Origin: Lithobates sylvaticus
Lineage: Eukaryota > Chordata > Amphibia > Anura > Ranidae
Direction: 5' to 3'
Assembly: GCA_028564925.1 (NCBI GenBank)
Contig: CM053031.1
Location: 163,410,726-163,474,725 of the forward strand
DNA length: 64,000 nt
A program made the translations under genes and the position numbers. Under the pieces are notes generated by a model, which made no database searches, had not been told where the DNA came from, and was given only the letters and a program-made list of their open reading frames with translations. Shown here one piece after another: positions 12,330 through 23,495 of the stretch (position 1 is the stretch's first letter; every line of letters starts with the position of its first letter).

Positions 12330-14000
12330 CTGGTCCCTCAGCACCTGGCTCTCAACAGCCATGCCGTTAAAGCCAGCGATGGTAAAGCAGGATGGAGAAT
12401 CGGACCTCGAGACTGAAGATCCTCTCGTAACAGCAGTAGCCATGGGGCGTCTGCCACCAGGTGCACTAGATCTGCGTACCAAGGACGCCAAGGCAAATCT
12501 GGGACGATCAGAATCACTGGAATCCCCTCGACTCCCACTCTGCAGAGCAGACGTGGTAGCTTCAACAAAGGAAAAGCATAGATAAGCCGATACTGACCCC
12601 AGGGAGCTACCAGCGCATCTGCCCAAGGATCTTTTGTCCTGGGCACGAATCTCAGCACCTTCCGATTGAGACGGGAAGCCAGAAGATCCACGTCTGGTGT
12701 GCCCCACCACAGGCACAGTAGCCTGAACACCTCCGGATGCAACGCCCATTCACCTGGGTCCAGCATCTGGCGACTCAGATAGTCCGCCTGCCAGTTCTCC
12801 ACCCCTGGGATGGAAATGGCCGACAGTACATGTCGCTCTGCCCACTGAAGTATGGGAGTGACCTCCCGTGCGGCGGCTGAGCTTCTTTTTCCTCCTTGGT
12901 GATTCACATACACCACCGCAGTGGCGTGGTCTGACTGGATCCTGATCGGACGCCCCTGCAGTCTCACTGACCATGTGGAGAGGCATAGCCTGATCGCTCT
13001 CAGCTCAAGCAGATTGATCGGCAATTTGGATTCCTCGGTCGACCAGAGGCCCTGAGCCGACTGAACCCCCATCACTCCACACCAGCCGGATAGACTGGCA
13101 TCCGTAGTGATCACTGTCCATTTTAGAGGATGGAACCACTACCCGGATTGAAGCACCGAAGACCTCATCCACCAGATCAGTGAATCTCTGACTAGCTGGC
13201 TCACCTGGATCTGTCGACACAGGGTCAACTGAGATTTGTCCCACTGTGATAAAATCTCCTTCTGCAGAACTCTGGTGTGTTACTGGGCATACGGTACTGC
13301 CTCGAAGGAGGCCACCATGAGACCCAGGACTCGCATACAGAAGCGAAGCGACGGCCGCTTGCGGTTCATCAGCAGTTTTACTACAGCTCGGAGAGTCTGC
13401 AGTTTGTCTGAAGGGAGAAAAACTCTTGCTTCCCTGGAGTCCAGCAGCAAGCCTAGGTACTACCACCGACTTCCTTAGGTTTAACAGCCACCCAAACTCT
13501 TGCAGGGTCTGCACGGTGATCGCCACAGCCTCCTTTAACTCTGAGGCGGAAGATGCTCTCAGGAGGAGATCGTCTAGGTATCCCACGGTGCCACAGCAAC
13601 GCCAAAACTGGAGCCAATACCTTGGTAAAGACTCTGGGGGCTTCCCCAACCGCAAACCACAGAAACTTTTGATGCCGGAGGCATATGGGTATGTGCAGGT
13701 ACGCATCCTGGATGTCCAAGGACGGCAGGAAGTCCCCTTGATGGAGTGCAGCGACTACTGAGCGAACTGATTCCATTCTGAACCTCTGCGCTTTCACAAA
13801 GTGGTTGAGAGCTTTCAGATCCAATCTTTTGTCACGCACGGACCCGGACCCGGACTCATCCTCACTGACCGTGCGGCCATGGTCAGCGTCATCTGACAGG
13901 ACAGAGCAGGGGTCACCAGCTTCAGCGGGTCCAGAGTCTGCGTCAGAACTCTCCCCAGACGACGGGGGGGGGGGGGGGGGGGGCTTGATGGGTGGCATGG
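12330..14000 (-). pseudogene. DIRS copy 1 RT and RNase H region (fossil)
   Basis: The minus strand shows DAYLHIPICLRHQKFLWF near 13700 and the RT active-site box YLDDLLL near 13570. The RNase H start MITTDASLSGWCGVMG is at about 13110, followed by QSDHATAVVYVNHQGG and SRQMLDPGEWALHPEVF, typical of DIRS pol. Part of a broken element. Confidence 0.85.
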
Positions 14001-15235
14001 GCTGCTTTTTATCACCTTTGCGCCCACGCACCGCCTCCATCTTGGCAACAAACTAATTGAGGACTGCCGACAAGGTGTCCAAGGGTACTGCGCAGTCCGC
14101 AGGCGACCCGATTGCAATTCCCTGGATTTCGGGGGAAGAAACACCAGTTTCTGAAGTCATGCTGACCCTAGTCTGTCTGTCACCCGAAGGGGACTTAGGA
14201 CAGTGACAGTCCCACCCTCCTTACTGCTGCTGGCTGAGGGGTCCTTTCCCACAGGACTCACCACTCTGAGGGGTTCTGCGCTATCCAGCAGGTAGTGCCT
14301 GTAGTCTGTTGGCTCCCAGGTGCAGAGGAAACAGCTCTGTCGGTGGAAGCAGCTGCTAATGGCACTGAAACCGCGCTCAGGCTCAAAGAAAATGGCCGCC
14401 CATATACTGGCCGTTCAGTATAAGGACATAAAACACAGGGAAAATGGCCGCCAGAACACAGGAGCACCTGCTGCTGCTAGAGAACACTAAAAAAACGTTT
14501 TCAGGCTTCCAGAAAATTGCTGCCTATGTCCAGTATAAGGACAAAATCACAGGGAAAATGTCCGAAGCCCAGGAGAGCAGCTTTCCCTTGCCCACACCTA
14601 AGATGACCACCGAATGCAGAACCATGAGGGACAGAGACACTCAGACACCTCCAGGGGCATGGAAAACAGGACACAGCCAGCCAGTGCTAACCCCGCCAGG
14701 TGAGAACCCTTGCACAGACACACACACCCCACAGCAGTATTCAGGGAGGGAGAGGGGGACAGGGAGAAGAGAGAGGGACCCCGAATCGACCTCCCAGGGA
14801 ATGCCCAGCTGCTCAACCCCACAGAGGCAGGGAGAGCTGTACTTACCAGTCCTGAAGAGCTCGGAGACATTCCACTGCAGAACTACTCACTGATCAGTAC
14901 AGAGTAGCTGCTGGCCCGGCAAACCATGACGCAGACATCAGTAGCCCAGTCATATATATGCCCCGGAGCATTAAAGCTCACCGACCACCTCTGAGCTGAG
15001 GTTTCGTCATGGCCTGCCGAGCCGTAGCTGCGACCTGCACAAGCTCGATGGCCGGACTGGGGAGACTACAAGGATAAGGGTATCCAGCCTGTCACCCAGC
15101 CGGCTGTTGATAGCAGATCACAGGATCTATCATCCTGCGCAAAAACCAAGCTTCTGCAGAAAAACAGACCGACCGATGGGCCCGTCAGGGTTCCTAGGTC
15201 TTTCTCCTTCACTAGGCAAAATAAAAACTGATGGC

Positions 15236-15374
15236 TGGAGGGTTGTTACCCAAGGGACCGCCCCCTGGGCGGAACTGGAAAGTTCTGTGTGTTAAACAAC
15301 ACGTAATGCCTAGTATTCTCCTAAAGGTGGCATAACAACCCCATGGCTAAGAGGAGCTGTGTTGGTTGGTGAAT
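15236..15374 (-). repeat. DIRS copy 1 inverted outer repeat, high-coordinate end
   Basis: Contains ACCGCCCCCTGGGCGG and ends AGCTGTGTTGGTTGGTGAA, complementary to 10720-10861. Confidence 0.9.
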
Positions 15375-15535
15375 AGAAAAGTTTATTTGGTTTCCAAAAA
15401 AAATTGCGCCTGCAAGACGGCGTGACAAAGTATTGCAATGACTAAGGCTTAAATTGTATCTACAGCACACTACCTTCCCTGTCAGCACCCTGCCTCCTCA
15501 TCGCATCTCAGACTGGCACCCCCTGCTGTATGTAA

Positions 15536-15884
15536 ACTGGAGAAGGATCGGGGTGTTCTGGTGGATCATAAGCTTAATAAATAACATGCAATGCCAAGCT
15601 GCCGTTTCAAAAGCAAGCAGAATTCTTTGCATTAAGAGGTATGGACCTAATCTGGAATATGCAGTTCAGTTTTGGGCCCCAGTTCACAAAAAGGATATTG
15701 GGGGACTGGAGAAAGTGCAGAGAAGGGCAACCAAACTGACGAGGCATGGAACAGCTCAGCTATCGAGGAATAATTAGAGGATCTGAATTTATACTTTGAG
15801 AAGCGGCGATTAAGGAGGAATATGATCAACATGTACAAATGCATAAGCGGTCCATATAGTGAACTTGGTGTTCAGTTATTCACT
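15536..15884 (+). mobile_element. CR1-like LINE fragment, C-terminal region
   Basis: Reads [11 protein letters not shown], then [35 protein letters not shown] and [11 protein letters not shown]: the C-terminal end of CR1 ORF2. The sequence runs up to CAGTTATTCACTTTAA at 15888 and the same LINE resumes at 18541 after two inserted elements. Degenerate. Confidence 0.75.
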
Positions 15885-16817
15885 TTAACCTGTAGCTGAC
15901 CGCCCACTGTCAAATGACGGCAGAGCGGTGCAGCTATTGTGGCGGGCCGCCGTCCTATGACAGCGCTCGCTTTTTGGCCACTAGGGGGCGCGCGCGCGCG
16001 TGCCCGCTGCGTAGCTGGGGACCCGATGCGCGTGCCCATCGGCCGCGATGTCCGCCAGGCACCCGCGATTGCCCGGTAACTGAGCAGGACGTGGATCTGT
16101 GTGTGTAAACACACAGATCCACGTCCTGTCAGAGGAGAGGAGACCGATGGTGTGTCCCTTGTACATAGGGACACCGATCGGTCCCCTCCCCCCACAGTTA
16201 GAATCACTCATATAGGGAACATATTAACCCCTGCAGTGCCCCCTAGTGTTAACCCCTTCCCTGCCAGTCACATTTATACAGTAATCAATGCATTTTTATA
16301 GCACGGATCGCTGTATAAATGTGAATGGTCCCAGAAATGTGTCAAAAGTGTCCGATATGTCTGCCGCAATGTCGCAGTGACGATAAAAATCGCAAATCGC
16401 CGCCATTACTAGTAAAAAAAAAATAATAATAAAAATGCTATAAATTTATCCCCTATTTTGTAGACGCTATAACTTTTGCGCAAACCAATAGACGCTTATT
16501 GCGATTTTTTTTTTTACCAAAAATATGTAGAAGAATACATATCGGCCTAAACTGAGGAAAAAATTTGTTTAAAAAAAAAAAAAAAAATTGGATATTTATT
16601 ATAATAAAAAGTAAAAAATATTGCGTTTTTTCAAACTTGTCCCTCTTCTTTTGTTTATAGCGCAAGAAATAAAAACCACAGAGGTGATCAAATACCACCA
16701 AAATAAAGCTCTATTTGTGGGGAAAAAATGATAAAAAATGTATTTGGGTAAATCCTTGCATGACCGCGCAATTGTCATTCAAAATGCGACAGCGCTGAAA
16801 GCTGAAAAATGGAGAAG
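15885..16817 (+). mobile_element. TTAA element, third copy of the main type, right end shortened
   Basis: Begins TTAACCTGTAGCTGACCGCC in CR1 sequence. It shares the hairpin TTTATACAGTAATCAATGCA/GCTGTATAAATGTGAATGG, the block CGCAATGTCGCAGTGACGAT and the tail with GCGACAGCGCTGAAAGCTG with copies at 534, 27554 and 54633. The usual tail beyond GCTGAAAA is missing, and the sequence passes at about 16818 into Tc1 terminal sequence that also lacks its outer end. Confidence 0.65.
16086..16127. repeat. Perfect hairpin, 19-bp stem
   Basis: AGGACGTGGATCTGTGTGT at 16086-16104, GTAA loop, and its exact reverse complement at 16109-16127. Confidence 0.95.
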
Positions 16818-16821
16818 TTAA

Positions 16822-18538
16822 GATTTCTTGGCCATTTTTCAGAGGCTATGAATGATAAAACAAAAACATTTTTCACTTATGGGTAGTGCTTGGCTGAAGC
16901 CATTTATTATCAATCAACTGTGTTTACTCTTTAAAGTGGAAGTAAACCCTCCTATCGTTTTCAGCCAAGGAAGCTGCCATCTTTGCCTCTGTTTAATCTT
17001 CAACTGCCACGGTGCTGCACATGTGATCCGTTATGACACCAGCCATTGGATGGTTTGACTGTTTGGTTGAGAGCACAGCCAATGTGCAGTTAAAACTGTT
17101 AAATCGATGGGTTTACTTCCGCTTTAAATCATAATGACAACAGAAACTACCCAAATGACCCTGATCAAAAGTTTACATACCCTGGTGATTTTGGCCTGAT
17201 AACATGCACACAAGTTGACACAAAGGGTTTTGAATGGCTATTTAAAGGTAACCACCCTCACCTGTGATCTGCTTGTAATTAGTGTGTGTATAAAAGGTCA
17301 ATGAGTTGCTGGACTCCTGACAGACCCTTGCATCTTTTATCCAGTGCTGCACTGACGTTTCGGGATTCTGAGTCATGGGGAAAGCAAAAGATTTGTCAAA
17401 TGACCTCCGGGAAAAGGTAGCTGAACTGTATAAAACAGGAAAGGGATATAAAAGTGGAAAATGAGGGGTTCTGTTGAAACCAAACCACGGTCAGGTAGAC
17501 CAACTAAAATTTCAGCCACAACTGCCAGGTAAATTGTTCGGGATGCAAAAAAAATAAAAAAACCCACAAATAACTTGAAATACAGGACTCTCGGAAAACA
17601 TGTGGTGTGGCTGTTTCAAGATGCACAATAAGGAGGCACTTGAATAAAGATGGGCTGCATGGTCGAGTCGCCAGAAGAAAGCCATTACTACACAAATGCT
17701 ACCCACTTACAATACGCCAAATAGCACAGAGACAAGCCTCAAACCTTCTGGCACAAATTCATTTGGAGTGATGAGACCAAAATTTTGCTTTTGTGCCACA
17801 ACCATAAACACTACATTTGGAGAGGCCTATGATGAAAGGTACACCATTTCTACTGTGAAACACGGAGGTGGATCGCTGATGTTTTGGGGATGTGTGAGCT
17901 ACAAAAGGCACAGGAAATTTGGTCAAAATTGATGGTAATATGAATGCAGTATGTTATCAAAAAAATACTGGAGGAACATTTGCATTCATCAGCCAGGAAG
18001 CTTGCGCATGGGACGTACTTGGACACTCCAACATGACAAGGATCCAAAACACAAGGCCAAGTCGACCTGTCATTGCCTACAGCAGAATAAAGTGAAGGTT
18101 CTGGAGTGGCCATCTCAGTCTCCTGACCTCAATATCATTGAGCCACTCTGGGAGATCTCAAACGTGCAGTTTATGCAAGACATCCCAAGAATTTACAGGA
18201 AGTGGAGGCTTTTTGCCAAGAGGAATGGGCAGCTTTACCATCCAAGATAAAAAGCCTCATCCACAAATACCACAAAAGACTTCAAGCTGTCATTGATGTT
18301 AAATGGGTATACACGGTATTAGGAACTGGGGTATGCAAACTTTTGATCAGGGTAATTTGGCCAGTTTCTGTTGCCATTATGATTTAAAAAGAGTAAACAC
18401 AGTTGATTGATAATAAATGGCTTCAGCCAAAATCTAACCATGACTTAAAGAAAAGTTGTGTTATCATTCAAATTCTCTGGAAAAATGCCCAAGAAATCAA
18501 ATTCTGCCAGGGTATGTAAACTAATGTGCACAACTGTA
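16822..18538 (+). mobile_element. Tc1-like DNA transposon with about 200-bp inverted repeats
   Basis: The right inverted repeat runs from about 18328 to the TA at 18537-18538. Its complement is at the left, beginning TTTCTTGGCCATTTTTCAG near 16825 and reading CTGAAGCCATTTATTATCAA, interrupted by a 187-bp insert, then continuing to AAAAGTTTACATACCC near 17182. The left outer ~45 bp are missing. The transposase starts at 17374 (MGKAKDLSNDLREKVAELY, the helix-turn-helix domain) and later shows FIWSD, KHGGGSLMFWGCVS and SPDLNIIEPLW, parts of the DDE catalytic domain. The frame is broken by several indels, so no active enzyme is expected. It inserted at a TA in the CR1 tail. Confidence 0.85.
16936..17122. 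mobile_element. 187-bp MITE inside the Tc1 left inverted repeat
   Basis: Ends GTGGAAGTAAACCC and GGGTTTACTTCCGC (inverted, one mismatch), flanked by TTTAAA at 16930-16935 and 17123-17128. The Tc1 right repeat supplies the uninterrupted version (CTCTTTTTAAATCATAATG on the minus strand), which shows where the insert lies. Confidence 0.8.
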
Positions 18539-18540
18539 CA

Positions 18541-18870
18541 TCTGGGAGAAAAAAATAAAAAAAAGATTTAAATCAGCAAATACGGAAAGGCTTCTTCACA
18601 GTAAGAGCTGTGAAAATGTGGAATAGACTGTCTGAAGAGGTGGTTCTGGCCAGCTTTAAAAAATGGCCTAGATTTTTTCCTAAATGCACATAATATACCC
18701 GGATACAATATTTAAAGGTAAAGTTGATCCAGGGAACATCTGATTGCCTCTTAGGGGGTATCGAAGGATTTTTTTCCCCGGCTGGAGCAAATTGGGTCAT
18801 GCTTTGCTGTTTTTTTTGCCTTCCTCTGGATCAACTGTGGGTGTAGGATTGTGTATACAAGATTGTATGA
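18541..18870 (+). mobile_element. CR1 3' end, resumed after Tc1
   Basis: TACGGAAAGGCTTCTTCACA, GTAAGAGCTGTGAAAATGTG, then GAGGTGGTTCTGGCCAGC and a Pro/Trp-type 3' tail with CCCCGGCTGGAGCAAATTGG. The same succession is found at 34040-34210 plus 40045-40140. It continues the fragment that stops at 15884. Confidence 0.75.
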
Positions 18871-19900
18871 GCCCCCTTTATTGATATCAACCTAGCTTGT
18901 TTGTGTCTGGAGCTTGAGAGAGGGGGGGGGATAGTAATACATACTGAGGCTCTGCACTGGTGGGGTTACATGTCCTAGCATGGCGGTGTATATAGCTGAA
19001 TAAACTCCTCCAGGAAGACTACAAGACCAAGGATGCTTTGTATGGCAGTATGCATAGTTGAGCAGGCTCTTCCAGAATGACTATGTCACAGCATTACCTG
19101 TCAGGCAGTTACTTACCACTAGGACTACATTTTTCAGCAGGCTTTGCTTAGCAGTATACATAGTTGAGCAGGCTCCTCCAGGACGACTACATGTCCCAGC
19201 ATTCCCTTCCAGTAGTACACATAGGTGAGTAAACTCCTCCAGGAGGCCAGAGGGGAATCTGGGTTGCGCGCATGGAGGTTTAGCTGCATGGAGACTCCTA
19301 TGGAGGCCATAGCGGCACGCAAGTGACAATTGGGCTGCAACCCCCCCCATCCTTGGAGGGTTTGTCTTCTGCAAGAATGGTCCCTGGTGCTGGGGAGGTT
19401 GGGGACTGCTGATATAGGTGTAAACCTATTATAACCTATAATATCAAGTAGCTCTTTAGCATTAGCCCAAAGGACTCCAGGGCATAAAGACGACATAGCC
19501 CCTTGAACCACCATGTGATTAACTTATAATAAATGTTTTACGAAGTATGGCACTCTCAGCCAGTCAGATGTTGCAGCTGCGCAGCAAGAAAATAAAATCA
19601 GGGATTTGGTGCTGCGAGATATCTCCTTTATCTTTTGGGTACCGAAGGAGTTCTACCCTTATGGTAGGGGATTCCTTTTTACAGATAAGATCTCTGAAAA
19701 AACAAATAATTTACCGATTAGAGTCGGCGCCTGCCAGCCCTTTAAGGGCTTTAGAATGTCATGTGACCGATTTCCGAGAGGGAGGGGCTGCCTAGGGGGA
19801 AAGGAGGGCCCGTAGTGGGAAGCAGGAAGTGGGACAGGAAGTCCCACTCAAAAACTAGGCACCCACTCCACCAAAAAAAGATTTTTAAAACAGCTTACCT
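18871..19900. other. Intronic stretch with a degenerate tandem motif
   Basis: Between about 18940 and 19250 the phrases CATAGTTGAGCAGGCTCCTC and GACTACATGTCCCAGCAT recur four times at irregular spacing (roughly 60-105 bp). The remainder (19250-19900) shows no recognisable gene or element. Confidence 0.45.
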
Positions 19901-19904
19901 GTAA

Positions 19905-22900
19905 AATGCCTCTTTGAAGTACATCAGGGGACACAGAGCCATAGTAGTTACTATGTGGGTTATAGGCCACCTTCAGGTGATGGACACTGGCACGCCCCAA
20001 GACAAAAAGTGCACTCCCTATATAACCCCTGCCACTACTGGGAGTACCTCAGTTTTGTAGAAAAGCAATACACGTGTATACCAAGAAGGGAGGACCCTCT
20101 GTGTCCCCTGATGTACTTCAAAGAAAAGGATTTTACAGGTAAGCCATTTCAAAAATCCTATTTTCTTTTCATACATCAGGGGACACAGAGCCATAGTAGT
20201 TACTATGTGGGATGTCCCATAGCAATGCCAACTGAAGGGAGGGAGACCACAAAAGTAGGGCACCAAGAGACTAGAGGACTTATACTGCAGCCTGCCGTAC
20301 ACTGCGCCCAAAGGCAATATCCTCAGGCTTTTAACATCTACTTGACTGAATCTGGTAAATGTATGGATTGAAGACCAAGTTGAGGCCTTGCAGATCTGAG
20401 CCATGGATGCTTGGTGATGCATTGCCCAAGAAGCACTAACAGACCTGGTGGAGTGCACTTTAATATGAAAAGGAGGAATTTTTACTCTTTAAACCATAAG
20501 CTTGAACAATCACTTGACGAATCTATTTAGAAATGGTAGATTTTGACGCCACCTGTCCTCTTTCAGGACGGTCTGGCAACAAACAAAAATCTGTTTTACG
20601 AATCTGAGCAGTCGCTTTTAAAAAGACCTTGACCGCTCTCACCACATCAAGAGAATTTAGTGACTTCTTCCACAGAACGAGGTTCTGGAATAAATGAAGG
20701 CAGAATATCCTGGTTTAAATGGAAACCCGACACTACCTTCGGTAGAAAATTAGGATGAGGCAGCAATAAAACCTTATCCTTATGAATAATCCAATATGGC
20801 TCTTTGCAGGAAAGAGCAGCCAACTCTGATGCTCTCCTTGCAGAAGATATGGCAACCAAGAAAACTATTTCCCTCGTCAAGAGGATCAAGGGAATATCTT
20901 TAATCGGTATAGGTCGAGAATTCTCGGAACTCTAGTTTGTAACCTAGAGAAATTGAGTAAGCCACCCATCTGTCTTAACATTGTTCCTGCCAGACCCTTG
21001 AAAACTGTAGAAGCCTTCCCCCCACTCGAGCGAGTGGGGTGCCCCTTCATAAGCAGGCTTTAGTATTTTGTTTTGTGGGTTTCCTCCCCCAGGTCCTCTT
21101 TAGGCCCTGGGACTGACCCTGAGGTTTACCTCTTGAACCAGACGGTGGAGGCCGTCGTGACTGCCTGGAGGCTGACGCCCCTGGCACTGAAGAAGCACGT
21201 TTAAAAGAAAAATGCTTTAACTTCTTTTTTTTTTTTTTTTTAATTCCTGTAAAAGGGATTCTTTGGATATACTTATCCAGATCGTCTCCAAATAAACGTT
21301 CACCATGAAATGGGAAACTGGCCAAGAGCTTTTTGCATGGCGCTCGGCTGACCAATTTTTCAACCATAAGATTCTATATGCACATGTACCAGCCCTAGCA
21401 TGAGCCGTGAGGCCTGGAGAAGAGACTCTTTCATAGCGACTACTGTAAAACACAATGATTCTATTATACCGGCCAAATCCTGGGCCTGCTGATCAGGAAT
21501 AACCTTGAGTACCTATATAAACTGGTCCTTTAAGGACTGAGATACTCTGATCGCTGCCAGCGCAGGCTGAACGACTGAACCTGCGAGCGAAATAGTTTTT
21601 AAAAAGGAATTCCAACTTATCTGTTGGATCCTTTAGCATATGGGAATTGTCTACTGGTCAGGTTTTCGTTTACAGAGGACATAGCAGTGTCAATTGCTGG
21701 AATTCCCCATTTCTTATAAAACTCTTGCTCCATAGGATAAAGTATTGAAAACTTTTTTGGAGGGAAAAACGGTTTATCTGGGTGCACTCACTCAGAATAC
21801 ATAAGCTTTTTTTAGCCATGAATGAATAGGAAAAGCATGAAAAGATTGTGGAGGCTTTAGTGAACCCAAACCAGAAGAGCGCTCATTGACTGACTGTTAT
21901 TGGCAGTAAAAATGTGGAGCAGACAAATTCAGTGAGAGATTGTACCAACATTTCCTGCGAACCTGATCCTTCCATATTAGGTTCTTCCGAAGAGGCACCT
22001 TCAACTCTTCCTGGTCCTTTGAGAGCAATTCGTCATCTCTCGCCCCTTGTTCCTCAGCATGAGGGTCCTGAGCAATGGACGGGGATCTGTTACCCTTAGT
22101 CCCACTCTGAGATGCGATTAAAGCATCAATTTTTTGCTCCAAACTTAAAATGGTTGAAGAAAAAAACCTCCTTAGTAATATACACATGGGCTGCAGTGTT
22201 AAGAGCAGCTGCAACACTTGACTCTGATGGCTCACTCTGACCAGCCATATTACTCTCAGCAGAGGATGCCATCTTTTATGAGATGGTTCTAGGCTGCCGA
22301 CTATAGTCCTTCTAGAGCCCTTTTTTGAGGTGTTTTTAACCCCCCTTCTGACCAAAGCCTGATGCACAAAGCAGAGGTACTACCAGAAGGAATGCATCCA
22401 CTGCTTGAGCAATAGTCCAGCTCTGCTTCTGCTATTAATTCTCAGCCTGATGCAGTAGTAAATGTGTCAAAAGGAATGCCTGTTTTACCAAAAACCAACA
22501 AAAACAAGGGTGCCTTTTAAAAAAAAAAGCACCTTCCTGTGCTGGGCGTTGGAGGACGCCAACGCTGCGCTAAGCCTCCCCCCGTCTATGGCCCTTCCTC
22601 TTTCTTTAAAAAAAGTTTTTCCCGTGAGAGCAGGCTCCCATACTATAGCATCAGCAGGGAGAGAGGCCGTAATGGCAAAAGGGGACCTGGAAGCTGCCGA
22701 GTGGCGTACCGTTTGCGCCCCTTTTTATTTTAAGCGCTCCTTCCCCATGAAGAGGGGGGAAGAAAAAAACAGCACAGGGGGGCGTCTGGTGGGGAGGTAA
22801 AACCCCCTAGACTTACCAGAGGTCTGCTGCCGGCCAGAGGAAGAGAAAACTGCTGTTTTCTGAACACATCGTAAGCTCTCTGAGAAGCAAGAGACCGTAA

Positions 22901-23350
22901 GTGCTCTATACATCCCCCAGTGGTAACACATAGGCATGACAACATTTACTTAACTAAAGGAGACATTCATAAGAAAAATCTTTAAAAATTTCTTTGAAGA
23001 CTCAACTTAACTTTCCAGCCGCAGGGTTTTCTGTGGTAAACCAACAGACCCAATCTTTGCCCTTCACGGTGGGTTCCATTAAACCTTCAGGAGCTGGGGA
23101 TTCTGGAGGAAACCCACAATCCTGGACCTGTAATAGCACCACCGCCAGTAAAACTTTATGGCCTTAATATCAAAAAGTACTGGATCACGGGGTCCAGCTC
23201 TCTAAAAGAGAAGCGTTACAGGCATGACCTTGTTTCTTCGGTTATTTAGGGAGTTCACTTTTTGTCTTAGGGCGTGCCAGTGTCCATCACCTGAAGGTGG
23301 CCTATAACCCACATAATAACTACTATGGCGCTGTGTCTCGTGATGTACGA
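19905..23350 (-). mobile_element. DIRS-like retrotransposon fossil, copy 2
   Basis: About 3.4 kb on the minus strand. Outer inverted repeats lie at about 19917-20030 and 23240-23345; both contain TGGGTTATAGGCCACCTTCA or its complement. An internal complementary region at about 20105-20220 carries both outer motifs head to head. Between them are a tyrosine-recombinase part (IVFLVAISSARRASELAALS near 20870; WSSIHTFTRFSQVDV near 20350) and a leader or Gag-like region. No RT-RNase H core was detected, so this copy is internally shortened and broken. It belongs to the same subfamily as the copy at 57.8 kb. Confidence 0.8.
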
Positions 23351-23495
23351 AAAGAAAGAGAACTCTTGATCACCTACCTCTAAATGAACAGAGCAGCTGT
23401 GTACACATTGCTGCGATGGTCAATCGATGAGATTTTGGGGGCCTCAACTGCAGCCCCAAACACACCAAAAAGATCTGCATATTTAGTACTAGACC
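23351..23495. other. Short stretch between DIRS fossil and satellite
   Basis: About 145 bp that belongs to neither neighbour. On the minus strand it is open for about 40 codons (including KYADLFGVFGAAVEAPKISS), but it ends in a stop without a usable donor in frame, and I do not recognise it. Confidence 0.4.

Larger units (their letters stand above)
10690..15380 (-). mobile_element. DIRS-like tyrosine-recombinase retrotransposon fossil, copy 1
   Basis: About 4.7 kb, coded on the minus strand. Parts in element order: outer repeat (15236-15374), a Gag-like leader region (about 14000-15100), RT and RNase H (about 12330-14000), tyrosine recombinase (about 11330-12070), an internal complementary region (10905-11030) and the opposite outer repeat (10720-10861). 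Inverted outer repeats plus an internal region complementary to both of them is the DIRS signature; such elements insert by recombinase and leave no target duplication, and none is seen. The outer repeats agree at roughly 95 percent by eye, suggesting moderate age. It looks broken, with several interruptions of its reading frames. It lies inside a TTAA element and is sense to USP7. Confidence 0.85.
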
